A stretch of DNA of 47,583 nt from Lysobacterales bacterium (GCA_022844165.1 JALHMH010000037.1:1-47583); one strand, 5' to 3'; positions 8,406 to 17,557 are shown, counted from the stretch's first letter. Translations and numbers: made by a program. The notes: generated from the sequence alone by a model not told the origin.

Positions 8406-8888
8406 ATGCGCCAATTCATTCTGATCGGTGCCACGACCCTGTTCGTGATCGGCACCAGTGCCGCGCTCGCCCAGCCGACGATGCTGAGCCCGCTGCTGCG
8501 CTTTGCCAGCGAACGGCAACAGTCGATAGCGAGCTTTGTCACCACGCTGAATTTGACCCCGGCGCAGCAGGCGCAAGCCAGAGCCTTGCAGCAATCGGCC
8601 AAAGAAACCCGCGTCGACATCCTGTTGGCAGCGACCGTCGCCGGTGAGCAGGTCAAACGAGACCTTGCCGACCCCAACGCAGACCTGCACCAAACCGCGC
8701 GATTGGTGCAAGCCACGGTCGACACGCAACTGGCGGCGCACCGCGCGTTGACCGACGAGCGACTGCGCTTCTACGACAACCTGAGCCCAAGCCAACAGGC
8801 GCTGGTGCGCGCGGAAATCGTCGAGCGCATCGAGCGCCTGGAGCGGCTGCAGCAGGTGCTCTTGGACTTCGCCGGCGATGGCATCTGA
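8406..8888 (+). CDS. Periplasmic Spy/CpxP-like (LTxxQ) protein
   Basis: 160 residues: a signal peptide (about 1-22, SAALAQ) and then an all-helical body with two LTxxQ-type motifs, LTPAQQAQA (about 51-59) and LSPSQQALV (about 121-129), the signature of the Spy/CpxP/ZraP group of periplasmic chaperones and stress adaptors. Ribosome site AGGAG at 8394-8398. The gene starts 174 bp from the divergent ompR-like gene. In other bacteria such proteins are controlled by a neighbouring two-component system and damp it, so control by the adjacent pair is likely. The beta-helix gene follows after 25 bp. Confidence 0.8.
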   Translation: MRQFILIGATTLFVIGTSAALAQPTMLSPLLRFASERQQSIASFVTTLNLTPAQQAQARALQQSAKETRVDILLAATVAGEQVKRDLADPNADLHQTARLVQATVDTQLAAHRALTDERLRFYDNLSPSQQALVRAEIVERIERLERLQQVLLDFAGDGI

Positions 8889-8913
8889 GTGAGTGACCGA
8901 AAGGGGATCCACG

Positions 8914-10377
8914 ATGCATAGGACTGGGGCGGGGATGCTGCTGGCGCTGATTGCGCCAGCAGCAGTGGCAGCAACCTTTCAGGTTGACACGGTGCTGGAT
9001 GCACGCGATGCCAATCTGGCAGACGGTTTGTGCGCGAGTGCGCAGGGCAGCTGCAGTTTGCGCGCTGCGATCGAGCAGGCAAACGCGCTGGACGGCAATG
9101 ATGTGATTCAGCTGCCCAACGGAGAGTACCTGCTGACGCTGGCCGGCGCGAACGAGGACGGTTCGGCGAGCGGTGATTTGGACATCAGCAGCACCCTATC
9201 GATTCTCGCAAACGACGCGGCTGCGACCCGCATCGTGGGCAGCGGCGATCGCGTGCTGGATGTTCAACTCGGCGCGATTGCCGCCATCACGCGCGTGACC
9301 GTGACCGGTGGTGGCGGCGTCGCCGCGGGCGGCGGTATCCGCAACGCCGGAACGCTGGTGTTGACCGGCTGCGAGGTCACAGGCAACGGTGGCGACGGTC
9401 GCGCGGTGACCAACGGCGGCGGAATTTTCAATCTCGGTGTGCTGACCTTGGCCGGAGGCGTCGTTAGCTCCAACCAGGTGCAAAGCAACGGTCCGATTCC
9501 AGTCGCCGGAGCAGGCATTTATTCCACCACCGGCATGCTGCTCACCGGAGTCAGAGTCGATAACAACAACGCGGTCGGCAACAACGCGGTGGGCGGCGGA
9601 ATTCAGGCGCTGGCACCGGGCATTGTGCAAATCGTGAGCGGTAGCGTGATCGGCAATCAGGCGGCTCAGGGCGCCGGCATCCAGGTTGCAGGTGCCGACG
9701 TCAACTTGAACGGCGTAATCGTTGCGGCCAACAGCGCCACGCGCTCCGGCGCTGGCGCACGCGTGCTGAGCGGTGCGCTGGTGCTGACCAACACCACCTT
9801 CAGTGGCAACAGCGCAAATGAGGACGGCGGTGGTGTCGCGCTCAATGGCGGCAACCTGAGCGGCTACAGCGTGACCTTCGCCGACAATCTCGCCGACGCC
9901 GATCTGAATGGCAGTGGCGGCGGTGGTGGTATTGCGCAAAGCGGCGGCGCGACGGCGCAGTTGCTCAACAGCATTGTGGCCAGCAATCGGGATGGCTCGC
10001 CAACCGGCACCCCGGCCACCGATTGCCTCGGAACGCTCGGTTCCGGCGGGTTCAATCTGGTGGGTACTACACAAGGTTGCAACTTTGTCGCTTTAGACAC
10101 CGATCAAGTCAATGTCGACGCGGGCCTGGCAGCGCTGGCGAACAACGGCGGCGCAACGCCCACGCACGCGCTCCTGGTGAACAGCCTGGCGTTGGACGCG
10201 GGCGATCCAGCCGGATGTCTGGATTCCACGATGCAGGCTTTGCTCACCGATCAGCGTGGTTTGCCGCGCATTCGCGACGGCAATGCCGATGGCATGGCGC
10301 GCTGCGACAGCGGCGCGTTTGAGCTGCAGCCCGAATCAATCGACCCCATTTTTGCCAACGGATTCGAAATCCCATGA
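8914..10377 (+). CDS. Secreted right-handed beta-helix protein (CSLREA / choice-of-anchor Q type)
   Basis: 487 residues. Signal peptide about 1-20. Directly after it comes a CSLREA-type motif (SCSLRAAIEQANALDGND), then glycine- and asparagine-rich beta-helix rungs (many GGGI and NNG repeats), then the choice-of-anchor Q region with NNGGATPTHALL, ALDAGDP and TDQRGLPR. The last residues are DPIFANGFEIP, the same tail type as the DUF4394 protein at 1804. The start ATG at 8914 has AAGGGG at 8901-8906. Its stop overlaps the sulfatase start (ATGA, 4 bp). Probable surface or secreted protein; beta-helices of this type often bind or cut polysaccharides, but no catalytic site is evident. Confidence 0.85.
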   Translation: MHRTGAGMLLALIAPAAVAATFQVDTVLDARDANLADGLCASAQGSCSLRAAIEQANALDGNDVIQLPNGEYLLTLAGANEDGSASGDLDISSTLSILANDAAATRIVGSGDRVLDVQLGAIAAITRVTVTGGGGVAAGGGIRNAGTLVLTGCEVTGNGGDGRAVTNGGGIFNLGVLTLAGGVVSSNQVQSNGPIPVAGAGIYSTTGMLLTGVRVDNNNAVGNNAVGGGIQALAPGIVQIVSGSVIGNQAAQGAGIQVAGADVNLNGVIVAANSATRSGAGARVLSGALVLTNTTFSGNSANEDGGGVALNGGNLSGYSVTFADNLADADLNGSGGGGGIAQSGGATAQLLNSIVASNRDGSPTGTPATDCLGTLGSGGFNLVGTTQGCNFVALDTDQVNVDAGLAALANNGGATPTHALLVNSLALDAGDPAGCLDSTMQALLTDQRGLPRIRDGNADGMARCDSGAFELQPESIDPIFANGFEIP

Positions 10378-12179
10378 AACGTAGAGAATTTATTGCGAGC
10401 AGCATCGCGATGAGCGCAACGCCGCTAACCGCCAGCGCCATGGACCCGATCTTGAGCAACGGTTTCGAGTTGCCGCGAAAACCCAATATCTTGTTCATTC
10501 TGGTCGATGAAATGCGTTTTCCAATGCACTTCCCGATGCCCGGAATGACCTGGCAGCAGTTCATCGCCAACACCATGCCCAACCTTTGGCGAGTCTGGTC
10601 GCAAGCGGTGAGTTTCAATGATCATCACACCGCCGCGACCGCCTGCACACCATCGCGCGCCTGCCTGATGACCGGGCTTTACGCGCACCAGCACTTTCAA
10701 CTCACCACACTCGCGCCGAACACCGCCTCGCAAGGCAGTGGACTTGGTCCACAACTGCCTGTGGATTACCCAACCCTGGGCACCATCATGGCTGACTTGG
10801 GATACAGCAACTGGTATTTCGGCAAATGGCATTTGTCGTTTTCCGGCAATGATCCGGCGCTCGATGCCGGCGGCGCCAGCTACCTCACGCCTTACACTTA
10901 CCCAGGTAGCAGCTATCTGAGCGACTATGGTTTCAATGGCGGCTGTTATCCCGATCCGGATGGCCACACGCCAGCTTCGGCGGCTCAAGGCGATCCGCAT
11001 ATCGTCGATGGATTCTTGCGCTGGTATCAGCAGACGCGCCCGAGCTTGAGCGCGCCCTGGTTTGCCACTGTGTCGCTGCTGAACCCACATGATATGCAAT
11101 TCTTCTGGGACGGTCCCTTTGATGACCCCACGCGCACCACTCGACGCGATGGCACTGGCAGCGAATGGGTGCCATTGGACTTGGCGTCGATCCCGACTTT
11201 GTATCAGGAGCGTGCACCGAATTGGCAAGTGCAACCACAGGCCGGGGCGCCCGCAGTGATCGGCGATACCGCACGCTTGCAAGACATCATCAACGGCGCG
11301 ATCAGTGCCAGTGGCGATGGTTTTGCCGTGGCCTCGATTTCGCCACCGCTCAACGTGCCGAACGCGCCCACCACCTACACGATCGCGCCGCAAAGTTATT
11401 GGACGCGCGCGCTCGACTATTACTGCGCGCTGATGACGCAACTCGACGGTGAAATCGGTCGCGTACTCGATGCGGTGGCCAACACCGACACACTGATCGT
11501 GTTCACCTCCGACCACGGAGATTTCGCTGGATCGCACGGCCTGATCGGCAAAGGCTACAGCGGTTACCGCGAGAGCACGCATGTGCCGTTTTTTGTCTAC
11601 GATCCGCGCGGCCAGTACACGGGCGAAACCAACGTCCCAAGAACTGGATTGACTTCTAGCGTCGACGTGCTGCCGATGATTGCCACTCTCGGCAATCGCG
11701 GCAGCACCTCCTGGCGCGATGGCAACGTGCGTTATGCGCAGCTCTTTGGCACTCGCCATAACGTTTTTGCGATGCTGCGCTCAGCCAGTGCCAACGGGCG
11801 CAGTTTTGTATTGCAGACCTACGATGAGCCTCTGGGGACGATGAACGCCGCACACGTCATTTCTTTGCGCACCGCGACCGGGCTCTATGTGGGGTACTAC
11901 AACTGGCCAACGATCGGGGGCCCACTACCGGCGCCAAGCAGCGAGCAGTATTTCGCTGCCAGCGATGTTTTGGAACTCAACAATCTGGCTGGCAGTCCGG
12001 CTGCGATCAGCGCCGCGCAACAGCTGACGGACTTGATCAACACCGAGCTGCGCGCGCCACTGCCGCTCAACCTACAGCCCGTTCGAGCGCAAATGATCAA
12101 TCGCTACGAGCAGTACAGCACCATCGTTGCGCCCTCGAATTTCCTGGGGATCATGGTCTTCAACCAGGTGAACTGGTAA
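10374..12179 (+). CDS. Exported sulfatase with N-terminal GFE motif
   Basis: 601 residues. The N-terminus MKRREFIASSIAMSATPLTA carries adjacent arginines as in Tat signal peptides. The alkaline-phosphatase-like sulfatase fold follows: NILFILVDEMR (metal ligands), ATACTPSRACLMTG with the C-x-P-x-R site at C91 that becomes formylglycine, and the distal metal motif FTSDHGDFAGSHG. All key residues are present, so it should hydrolyse a sulfate ester; the substrate is unknown. Oddly, DPILSNGFELP (residues 24-34), normally a C-terminal tail in this genome, sits between the signal peptide and the catalytic domain. The gene overlaps the beta-helix gene by 4 bp. No formylglycine-generating enzyme lies in the window. 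Confidence 0.88.
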   Translation: MKRREFIASSIAMSATPLTASAMDPILSNGFELPRKPNILFILVDEMRFPMHFPMPGMTWQQFIANTMPNLWRVWSQAVSFNDHHTAATACTPSRACLMTGLYAHQHFQLTTLAPNTASQGSGLGPQLPVDYPTLGTIMADLGYSNWYFGKWHLSFSGNDPALDAGGASYLTPYTYPGSSYLSDYGFNGGCYPDPDGHTPASAAQGDPHIVDGFLRWYQQTRPSLSAPWFATVSLLNPHDMQFFWDGPFDDPTRTTRRDGTGSEWVPLDLASIPTLYQERAPNWQVQPQAGAPAVIGDTARLQDIINGAISASGDGFAVASISPPLNVPNAPTTYTIAPQSYWTRALDYYCALMTQLDGEIGRVLDAVANTDTLIVFTSDHGDFAGSHGLIGKGYSGYRESTHVPFFVYDPRGQYTGETNVPRTGLTSSVDVLPMIATLGNRGSTSWRDGNVRYAQLFGTRHNVFAMLRSASANGRSFVLQTYDEPLGTMNAAHVISLRTATGLYVGYYNWPTIGGPLPAPSSEQYFAASDVLELNNLAGSPAAISAAQQLTDLINTELRAPLPLNLQPVRAQMINRYEQYSTIVAPSNFLGIMVFNQVNW

Positions 12180-12218
12180 GGATATGGTTGCGATCAGATG
12201 TTTGTCCCCCATCGATCA

Positions 12219-13043
12219 CTACGATGGCCGATCCGAACGGGCATTGCTACGGAACGGAAACCACAATTGCGCCCAATAGCCTTTGGGCACGGGCGGTGCA
12301 TCGACACCGAAGCGCTTCGGTGTCACGCCCGCGGGCATATGAAAGGTTCCGAACAACAAATCCCATAGCGGCAGCAGGCCGGCAAAATTCTTGTCGCGAC
12401 CTTCGGCTTCGCTGGTGTGATGCCAGCGATGAAATGCCGGGGTCGCGATCAGATATTGCAGCGGCCCAAAATCGGCGCGCACATTGGCATGCAGAAAGAT
12501 CGCGTACAGCGTCAAGAAGGGCTGGTAAGCGGCGACCGCAATCGGCGAAAAACCTAATCCTGCTAACACCACGGCTTAAGCCACACGGTTGCCTAGATCG
12601 TTGAGCGGATGCACACGAACTGCGGCCAGCCAGTCCAGGTGCTCGCTCGAATGATGCACGGCGTGCACGCGCCACAGCCATCCGCGATGGAAAAGGCGAT
12701 GCGTCCAATAGCCGACAAAGTCACCCAGCACGATGATCGCAATGGCCTGCATCGGCAGCGACCATTGCGCCAAAGGCCCATAACCAGCGAGAACGCTTTC
12801 GCGCGTCAGTGGCCTGCCGAGCAGTGCGAACAAGGGAATCAGCGCCAACACCATACCGATGCGCGTGACTGAACGCGTCAGCAGGGGGGTGGTCAACCAG
12901 TAGATCACGTCGGTGCCATAGCCCGGCCGCAACATCCGTTGCCCGACAATCGCCGGTCGCAAACGTTCGATCACACCGAACACCAGTGCTAAGATGCCGA
13001 AGGCGATCAAGGTGCCCAGTAAGGTGGGATCCCGCATGCGCAC
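12219..13043 (-). pseudogene. Sterol desaturase/fatty-acid hydroxylase family gene split by an in-frame stop
   Basis: The frame runs 13043 to 12219 (about 274 codons) but is interrupted by TAA at 12576-12578 (minus strand); both halves are in the same frame and read as one protein. The first half (155 residues) has membrane helices and the His boxes HRLFH and HAVHH plus HPLND; the second (118 residues) has HANVR and the last box HRWHH. The family uses all boxes to bind a di-iron centre, so the shortened product should be inactive. The codon was probably CAA/CAG (Gln): NRVA-stop-AVVLAGLGFSP. It may be a recent nonsense mutation or a sequencing error. It follows the pectinacetylesterase gene by 39 bp. 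Confidence 0.85.
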
Positions 13044-13082
13044 TCGCGTTCTAAATCGGGTGTCGGGTTCGGATCGAACTTC

Positions 13083-14489
13083 TCAGGGTTGCGAGGTGCA
13101 ATTCGGTGGCTGAGAAACGTTGAAGCTTTGCACCACTGCGCCCGGCGAACGGCCGGCAAGCCAATCGGCAAGTACGTTGAGCATCGCAAGTCTGCGCCCG
13201 TCGGGCAGCACCACCAAGTCGTTAAACATGGGCTCATTGTGCTGCAAGGCTTCGTGCGCTCCGCATTGCGGGCCAAAGCTGGCGGGCCGCGCCAATGGGC
13301 CCGGTGGGCGCGGCTCTTCGGTCTGTGTGAGCAAGGGCAAACGTCGCAACTGCAGCTCATGCAGGCTTCCGTACAGTGCTCTATCGATGGGCACGCCCAT
13401 GAAGGAAAATCCGGTCTCGATCGTGTTGCCCATGACCAGCCGGTCTTGCAAATCGGCACGGGCAAACACCGGCGTCGTTAGATGATTTTCGATGACATAG
13501 CCGTCGTCCGCGCAACGCCACGCATCGCCACGGGCTTCGTGAATGCGCACGCAAGATTCATCGGCCAATCCGCGACGGAAGTTGATCTGCGTTTCTTCCC
13601 AGCGAAAACGCATGCTGCGCTCGTAGCTGCAGTTCGCAGGATCTTCCACCCCGCACGCGCTGGTGTTGGCGTGATCGAGTTCTCTAGTCGACAGTCCATA
13701 AGATGCATCCAGAACCGCGGCGTAAGTGAGTGGGCACGACGGACCTGGGCAACCCAGGCGCGCCGCGTGCAATTGCTCGCCAATGCGGTCTGCGTTGGCC
13801 CGCACACCATTACCACCGGCAGAGGATCCGGCGAAGAGTAAGGTGTCGGCCTGATCCAGATCCGGCAAGGTCCGTCGCACACCGTTAGCTTCGTTGTAGC
13901 TCACGCTACCGCTGCGCAGAAAGTCGAAAACCGCATCGACGATATGGGCGCCCATCAGATGCAAACGGTATGTGGTGGGCACGCCTTGATGATTCGCTTC
14001 AACAACCTGATCGCGCGCACGACCGCTCCAACCGTCGGAGCTGCAGTAGTAGACAAACACTTGATTCCAGGTCGCGAAAGGATTGCGCGGATCGCGCCCG
14101 CCTATGCCGCCCGTTGCCATGCCACCGGTTGGCGCAAAACGCGCCGAAAGTTTGTCAGCGCCAAAATTTCCGTCCCGGCCGCGCCAGCGTGCATGGCAGT
14201 CCTCGCCGGAGTTGCACGAGCCGCCGCCCTGCAGGAACACCACCCATTTGTTCCGGCTCGCCGAAACTGACGCTGAGCGTACGAATATCGGTGGCACCGT
14301 GCCATCGGCGCACAGCGCATCCGGGTAGCGCTCGGAGGGTAGTTCGACACGCAGCAGATCCGACCCACGCGCGACGCCACCCGCAGCACCCGCGATGCCG
14401 GGTCCGAAGGCTTCTGGCAACGTCGGGGCGGCGCCGTGTAGTGCCTGGACCGGTAGAAGCAAAAGAGCAAACAGCAACGGGCGGAACAT
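13083..14489 (-). CDS. Exported pectinacetylesterase-family (PAE/Notum-like) hydrolase
   Basis: 468 residues. A signal peptide of about 20 residues (MFRPLLFALLLLPVQALHG) follows the start at 14489; the frame opens 11 codons earlier but this start has a CGGAG-type ribosome site. Family landmarks: WVVFLQGGGSC, VYYCSSDGWSG and the nucleophile elbow LLFAGSSAGGNG with Ser223. The many cysteines fit disulfides in an exported protein. PAE enzymes are carboxylesterases removing acetyl (pectin) or, in Notum, palmitoleoyl groups; bacterial members are mostly uncharacterised, so the substrate stays open. It sits in a minus-strand run after the alpha/beta hydrolase (96-bp gap). Confidence 0.82.
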   Translation of the reverse strand: MFRPLLFALLLLPVQALHGAAPTLPEAFGPGIAGAAGGVARGSDLLRVELPSERYPDALCADGTVPPIFVRSASVSASRNKWVVFLQGGGSCNSGEDCHARWRGRDGNFGADKLSARFAPTGGMATGGIGGRDPRNPFATWNQVFVYYCSSDGWSGRARDQVVEANHQGVPTTYRLHLMGAHIVDAVFDFLRSGSVSYNEANGVRRTLPDLDQADTLLFAGSSAGGNGVRANADRIGEQLHAARLGCPGPSCPLTYAAVLDASYGLSTRELDHANTSACGVEDPANCSYERSMRFRWEETQINFRRGLADESCVRIHEARGDAWRCADDGYVIENHLTTPVFARADLQDRLVMGNTIETGFSFMGVPIDRALYGSLHELQLRRLPLLTQTEEPRPPGPLARPASFGPQCGAHEALQHNEPMFNDLVVLPDGRRLAMLNVLADWLAGRSPGAVVQSFNVSQPPNCTSQP

Positions 14490-14585
14490 GGCGAACTCCG
14501 GGTCTGTGCGCAACTCGGTCAACGCATGACCGCAGCTCTCGTTGACATCCGATTTGCGGGACCTCGCAGATGCGGCCGAATCGCG

Positions 14586-15491
14586 TCAGTCGACGGGTTC
14601 AGCACCCGCGTGCCCTCGCACATGCTCCACGATCCCCGCGGCGATCTGATCGAGTGCCCACAGCGGCAAGTCGTGGCCCATGCCTTCGATCCACTGCAAC
14701 CGCGATCCGGCAATGCACGATTGCAGCGTCGTGGCAGCCGGTGGCGGCACGAGTGGATCGACGCTGCCGTGCATGATCAGCGTTGGCGTGGCCAGCTTTC
14801 GCAGTTGCGCACGACGGTCCGGCGCGGCGCACACGGCGAGCAGTTGCCGGGCCGTGCCGCGCGGGCGATAAGCGCGCCGGATGGATCGATCCAGGCGCTG
14901 TCGCAACCGGTCGATTTCGGTGGAGTCGCGGTGTGCGCCGAGCACCGTAAACAGCTGCACATAGTGCTCGACAATGTGTTTGTGAGTCGCGTTTGCAGGC
15001 GGGGCGCTGAGCATCTTGCGCAACACCGCCAACCGCGGAAACGGCGCCGCGCGCGGTCCTGCGCTCGACATGATCGATATATGCGTTAGCACCCGGTGCG
15101 GCGCGCGCAGGCACATTTGCTGAGCAATCATGCCGCCCATGCTGGCGCCAGCAACATGACAGGTTTGCACACCAAGCGCATCGAGCAACGCCAGCGTGTC
15201 GTCCGCCATGTCGTCGAGCGTGTACGGCGCGCGAACAGGCAGTCCCATCGCGTAACGCAGCCCTTCGCGAGGGACGTTCGCGGTGTATTGATCGAATCCG
15301 CCGGACAAACCGATATCGCGATTGTCGAAGGTCAGCACACGCAACCGGTTTCCAGTCAAACGCTCGATCAGCGGCTGTGGCCAGGCCAACCGCTGCATCC
15401 CCAGGCCCATGATCAGTACCAGCACTGGACCGCTGGTCGCGTGCCACTCCGCGTCGATGTGCAGGTGTCGCTGTGGCAGTTCGATCCGCAT
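14586..15491 (-). CDS. Alpha/beta hydrolase
   Basis: 301 residues from the ATG at 15491 (MRIELPQRHLHI). The fold is recognisable from the oxyanion strand LVLIMGLGMQ, the FDNRDIGLS turn, the nucleophile elbow VAGASMGGMIAQQM (Ser117), the acid in MHGSVDPLVP and the histidine in GMGHDLPLW. This resembles the lipase/esterase or haloperoxidase-like subgroup; the substrate is unknown. The frame is open upstream to a TTG directly behind the stop of the AAA+ gene, adding 42 residues rich in Arg, Cys and Ser that look noncoding. It lies 126 bp downstream of the AAA+ ATPase gene and could be in one transcript with it. Confidence 0.82.
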   Translation of the reverse strand: MRIELPQRHLHIDAEWHATSGPVLVLIMGLGMQRLAWPQPLIERLTGNRLRVLTFDNRDIGLSGGFDQYTANVPREGLRYAMGLPVRAPYTLDDMADDTLALLDALGVQTCHVAGASMGGMIAQQMCLRAPHRVLTHISIMSSAGPRAAPFPRLAVLRKMLSAPPANATHKHIVEHYVQLFTVLGAHRDSTEIDRLRQRLDRSIRRAYRPRGTARQLLAVCAAPDRRAQLRKLATPTLIMHGSVDPLVPPPAATTLQSCIAGSRLQWIEGMGHDLPLWALDQIAAGIVEHVRGHAGAEPVD

Positions 15492-15617
15492 CGCTCGCGT
15501 TCCCGAATCCTCGTGCGTTGCGCTACAGCGCGAAGCTTCTTGCCGTACCCAGCCGACGCTTCGACTCGAGCAGCGGCAACAGACGTTCGATCTGCTTGCG
15601 GCAAAGAGCCACGCCAA

Positions 15618-17087
15618 TCAATCCGCTGGCACCGTGCGTTCGGCCGCCCAGGCGCGCAACGACGAGACCTTCTCCGCCATCACGACCGACAGTGGCCGCG
15701 TTTGCCGCAATTCATCGAGCAAGTGCCGCTGATCGAGCGTCGCATTTTCGCCATGCGCAGCGTAGAGCGAAGCGACAATGGCTTGTTCGATTTCCGCGCC
15801 AGAAAAACCCTCGCTGGCCGTTGCGAGTTCGGCAAGATTGAACTGCTCGACGGGCAAATTGCGGCGCTGCAAGTGCACACGTAGCAATTCCTCACGCATC
15901 TCGGCGCTCGGCAAATCGACAAAAAAGATCTCATCGAAGCGACCCTTGCGCAGCAACTCCGGCGGCAGCTGGTCGATGGCGTTGGCCGTCGCGACAAGGA
16001 AAATTTTCGCCTTGCGCTCGCTCATCCACGTCAGAAAGTAACCCAGAATTCGCCGCGAAACACCATCGTCGCTGCTGGACGTGGCGAAGGCTTTTTCGAT
16101 CTCGTCGATCCACAGCACGCAGGGCGCCATCAGTTCCGCCTGACCCAAACTCTGGCGCAGGTTCTTTTCCGTTTCGCCGTGATATTTGTTGTAGATGCTG
16201 CCCATATCCAGCCGCAGCAGCGGCACTTGGAATCCACCCGCGGTGGCTTTGGCAGCAAGGCTCTTGCCGGTTCCCTGCACACCCAGCAGCAGGATGCCCT
16301 TCGGCGGATCAAGCTGCGAGGGCGCGGTACCGAGAAAGACCGGCCGGCGCTGTTCGATCCAGCGTTTCAGTCGGCGCAGACCAGCGACCTCGTTGAAGCC
16401 GACGGACTCGTACTCAAAGCTGAGCACGCCGGATTTGTTCAACAGGTCGAATTTGGCCTTGGCAACGGCCGGCAAATCGGCATCGGTGATCATGCCATCG
16501 GTCGCGATGATGCGCCGCGCGATGCGTCTGGCGTCGGATGCTCCCAGCCCCTTCAGATTACGAACCACGGCTTTGAGTGCGCTGGCATGGACCTGCACCC
16601 GCTTGCCGGCATTCTCGCGCGAGTACTGCGTGGCTTCTTCGCGCACGATGCGGTCGAGTTCCTGATCGTTCGGCAGTTCCAGTTTGAAGTTGACCGCTAG
16701 TGCTTCAATGTCCTTGGGAATCTCCAACTGCGCACCGATCAACGCCACGGTATGCGCTGCGGTTCCATGCCGCAGCGCAATCTCGCGCATTTGCCGGAGC
16801 GTGACCACGTATTTCAGGAACGGCGTGTAGTCGAGCAGCAGAAACACGCTTTTCTGCGACGTCTGGGTGATGACGTCGAGTACCTCAGACGAACTCATCG
16901 GCTTGGCCGGCGCATCCATATCGAGCCGGCGCAACCCGGTGGTGATGCTCCAGATGTACAACGGCCTGAGTATTTGTTGAAGCGCACGCTGAAACGCGGC
17001 GATCGCTTCCATTTCTTCCTGGGTTTCGAGCGCCAGTAGCGGCGTCTCCGCGCGCAGCAAAGCAGCAAGGTCTTGATGTTCGTTCAT
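15618..17087 (-). CDS. Ycf46-like AAA+ ATPase
   Basis: 489 residues. The N-terminal half (about 1-240) is the Ycf46-type region containing a degenerate P-loop-like fold (LLLDYTPFLKYVVTLRQ). The C-terminal half is a classical AAA+ module: Walker A GVQGTGKS (near 270), Walker B VLWIDEIEKAF (near 327), sensor and arginine-finger region ATANAIDQLPPELLRKGRFD, and a C-terminal lid with FSGAEIEQAIVASLYAA. Relatives in cyanobacteria and chloroplasts (Ycf46) have been linked to photosynthesis and carbon regulation; in proteobacteria the role is unknown. It is divergent from rpsT, separated by 194 bp. Confidence 0.85.
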   Translation of the reverse strand: MNEHQDLAALLRAETPLLALETQEEMEAIAAFQRALQQILRPLYIWSITTGLRRLDMDAPAKPMSSSEVLDVITQTSQKSVFLLLDYTPFLKYVVTLRQMREIALRHGTAAHTVALIGAQLEIPKDIEALAVNFKLELPNDQELDRIVREEATQYSRENAGKRVQVHASALKAVVRNLKGLGASDARRIARRIIATDGMITDADLPAVAKAKFDLLNKSGVLSFEYESVGFNEVAGLRRLKRWIEQRRPVFLGTAPSQLDPPKGILLLGVQGTGKSLAAKATAGGFQVPLLRLDMGSIYNKYHGETEKNLRQSLGQAELMAPCVLWIDEIEKAFATSSSDDGVSRRILGYFLTWMSERKAKIFLVATANAIDQLPPELLRKGRFDEIFFVDLPSAEMREELLRVHLQRRNLPVEQFNLAELATASEGFSGAEIEQAIVASLYAAHGENATLDQRHLLDELRQTRPLSVVMAEKVSSLRAWAAERTVPAD

Positions 17088-17210
17088 CGAATCAGCATAG
17101 CGGGGTTACTTGAAGAGTGGTTGGGTACTGCTGGTCTTTGTTTGCCTGTTGCCGTTGGTACGTCGTGGAATGGCGAGATGAAGGACGGTGAAATGACGCC
17201 GAGCATGGGT

Positions 17211-17240
17211 TTGACTGTCCGGCGCAGGCCCGGCTATGCT
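17211..17240 (+). promoter_or_regulatory. Sigma-70-type promoter for rpsT
   Basis: TTGACT at 17211-17216 and TATGCT at 17235-17240 with an 18-bp spacer, ending 41 bp before the rpsT start. The -35 box matches the consensus at 5 of 6 positions, the -10 box at 4 of 6. It is the clearest promoter-like sequence in the window; not experimentally shown. Confidence 0.55.
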
Positions 17241-17281
17241 CCGCGGTCTTTTTCGCCCTTTACAGCTTTGGAGTTTCATTC

Positions 17282-17557
17282 GTGGCCAATATCAAGTCAG
17301 CAAAGAAGCGCGCACGTCAGGCCGACAAGCGCAATGCGCATAACGCCAGCGTCCGTTCGATGCTGCGCACTGCGATCAAGAAAGTGGTCAAAGCCATCGA
17401 CGGCGGCGACGCAACAGCGGCGACGGAAGCGCTCAAGAGTGCAACGCCGATCATCGATCGAATCGCTGCGCATGGCCATATCCATCGCAACAAGGCAGCG
17501 CGCCATAAGAGCAGGCTGACGATCGCAATCCGAAAGTTGAGCCAACCGGCTGCCTGA
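17282..17557 (+). CDS. rpsT: 30S ribosomal protein S20
   Basis: 91 residues, very basic, beginning [20 protein letters not shown], an unmistakable S20 N-terminus. S20 binds 16S rRNA early in assembly of the 30S body. The start is GTG (17282), and the ATG-less beginning is notable because Escherichia coli rpsT also uses a non-ATG codon, there tied to autoregulation. GGAG lies at 17271-17274. A promoter-like pair precedes it and an intrinsic terminator follows 16 bp after its stop, so it is transcribed alone. Confidence 0.97.
   Translation: MANIKSAKKRARQADKRNAHNASVRSMLRTAIKKVVKAIDGGDATAATEALKSATPIIDRIAAHGHIHRNKAARHKSRLTIAIRKLSQPAA

Noticed and set aside
10425..11759. 444-codon minus-strand frame opposite the sulfatase
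   Set aside because: Fully antisense to a gene with clear catalytic motifs; the translation has no domain and reflects codon bias of the sulfatase strand.
15492..15617. TTG-started 42-residue extension of the alpha/beta hydrolase
   Set aside because: Sequence is noncoding-like, and the fold begins after the ATG at 15491.
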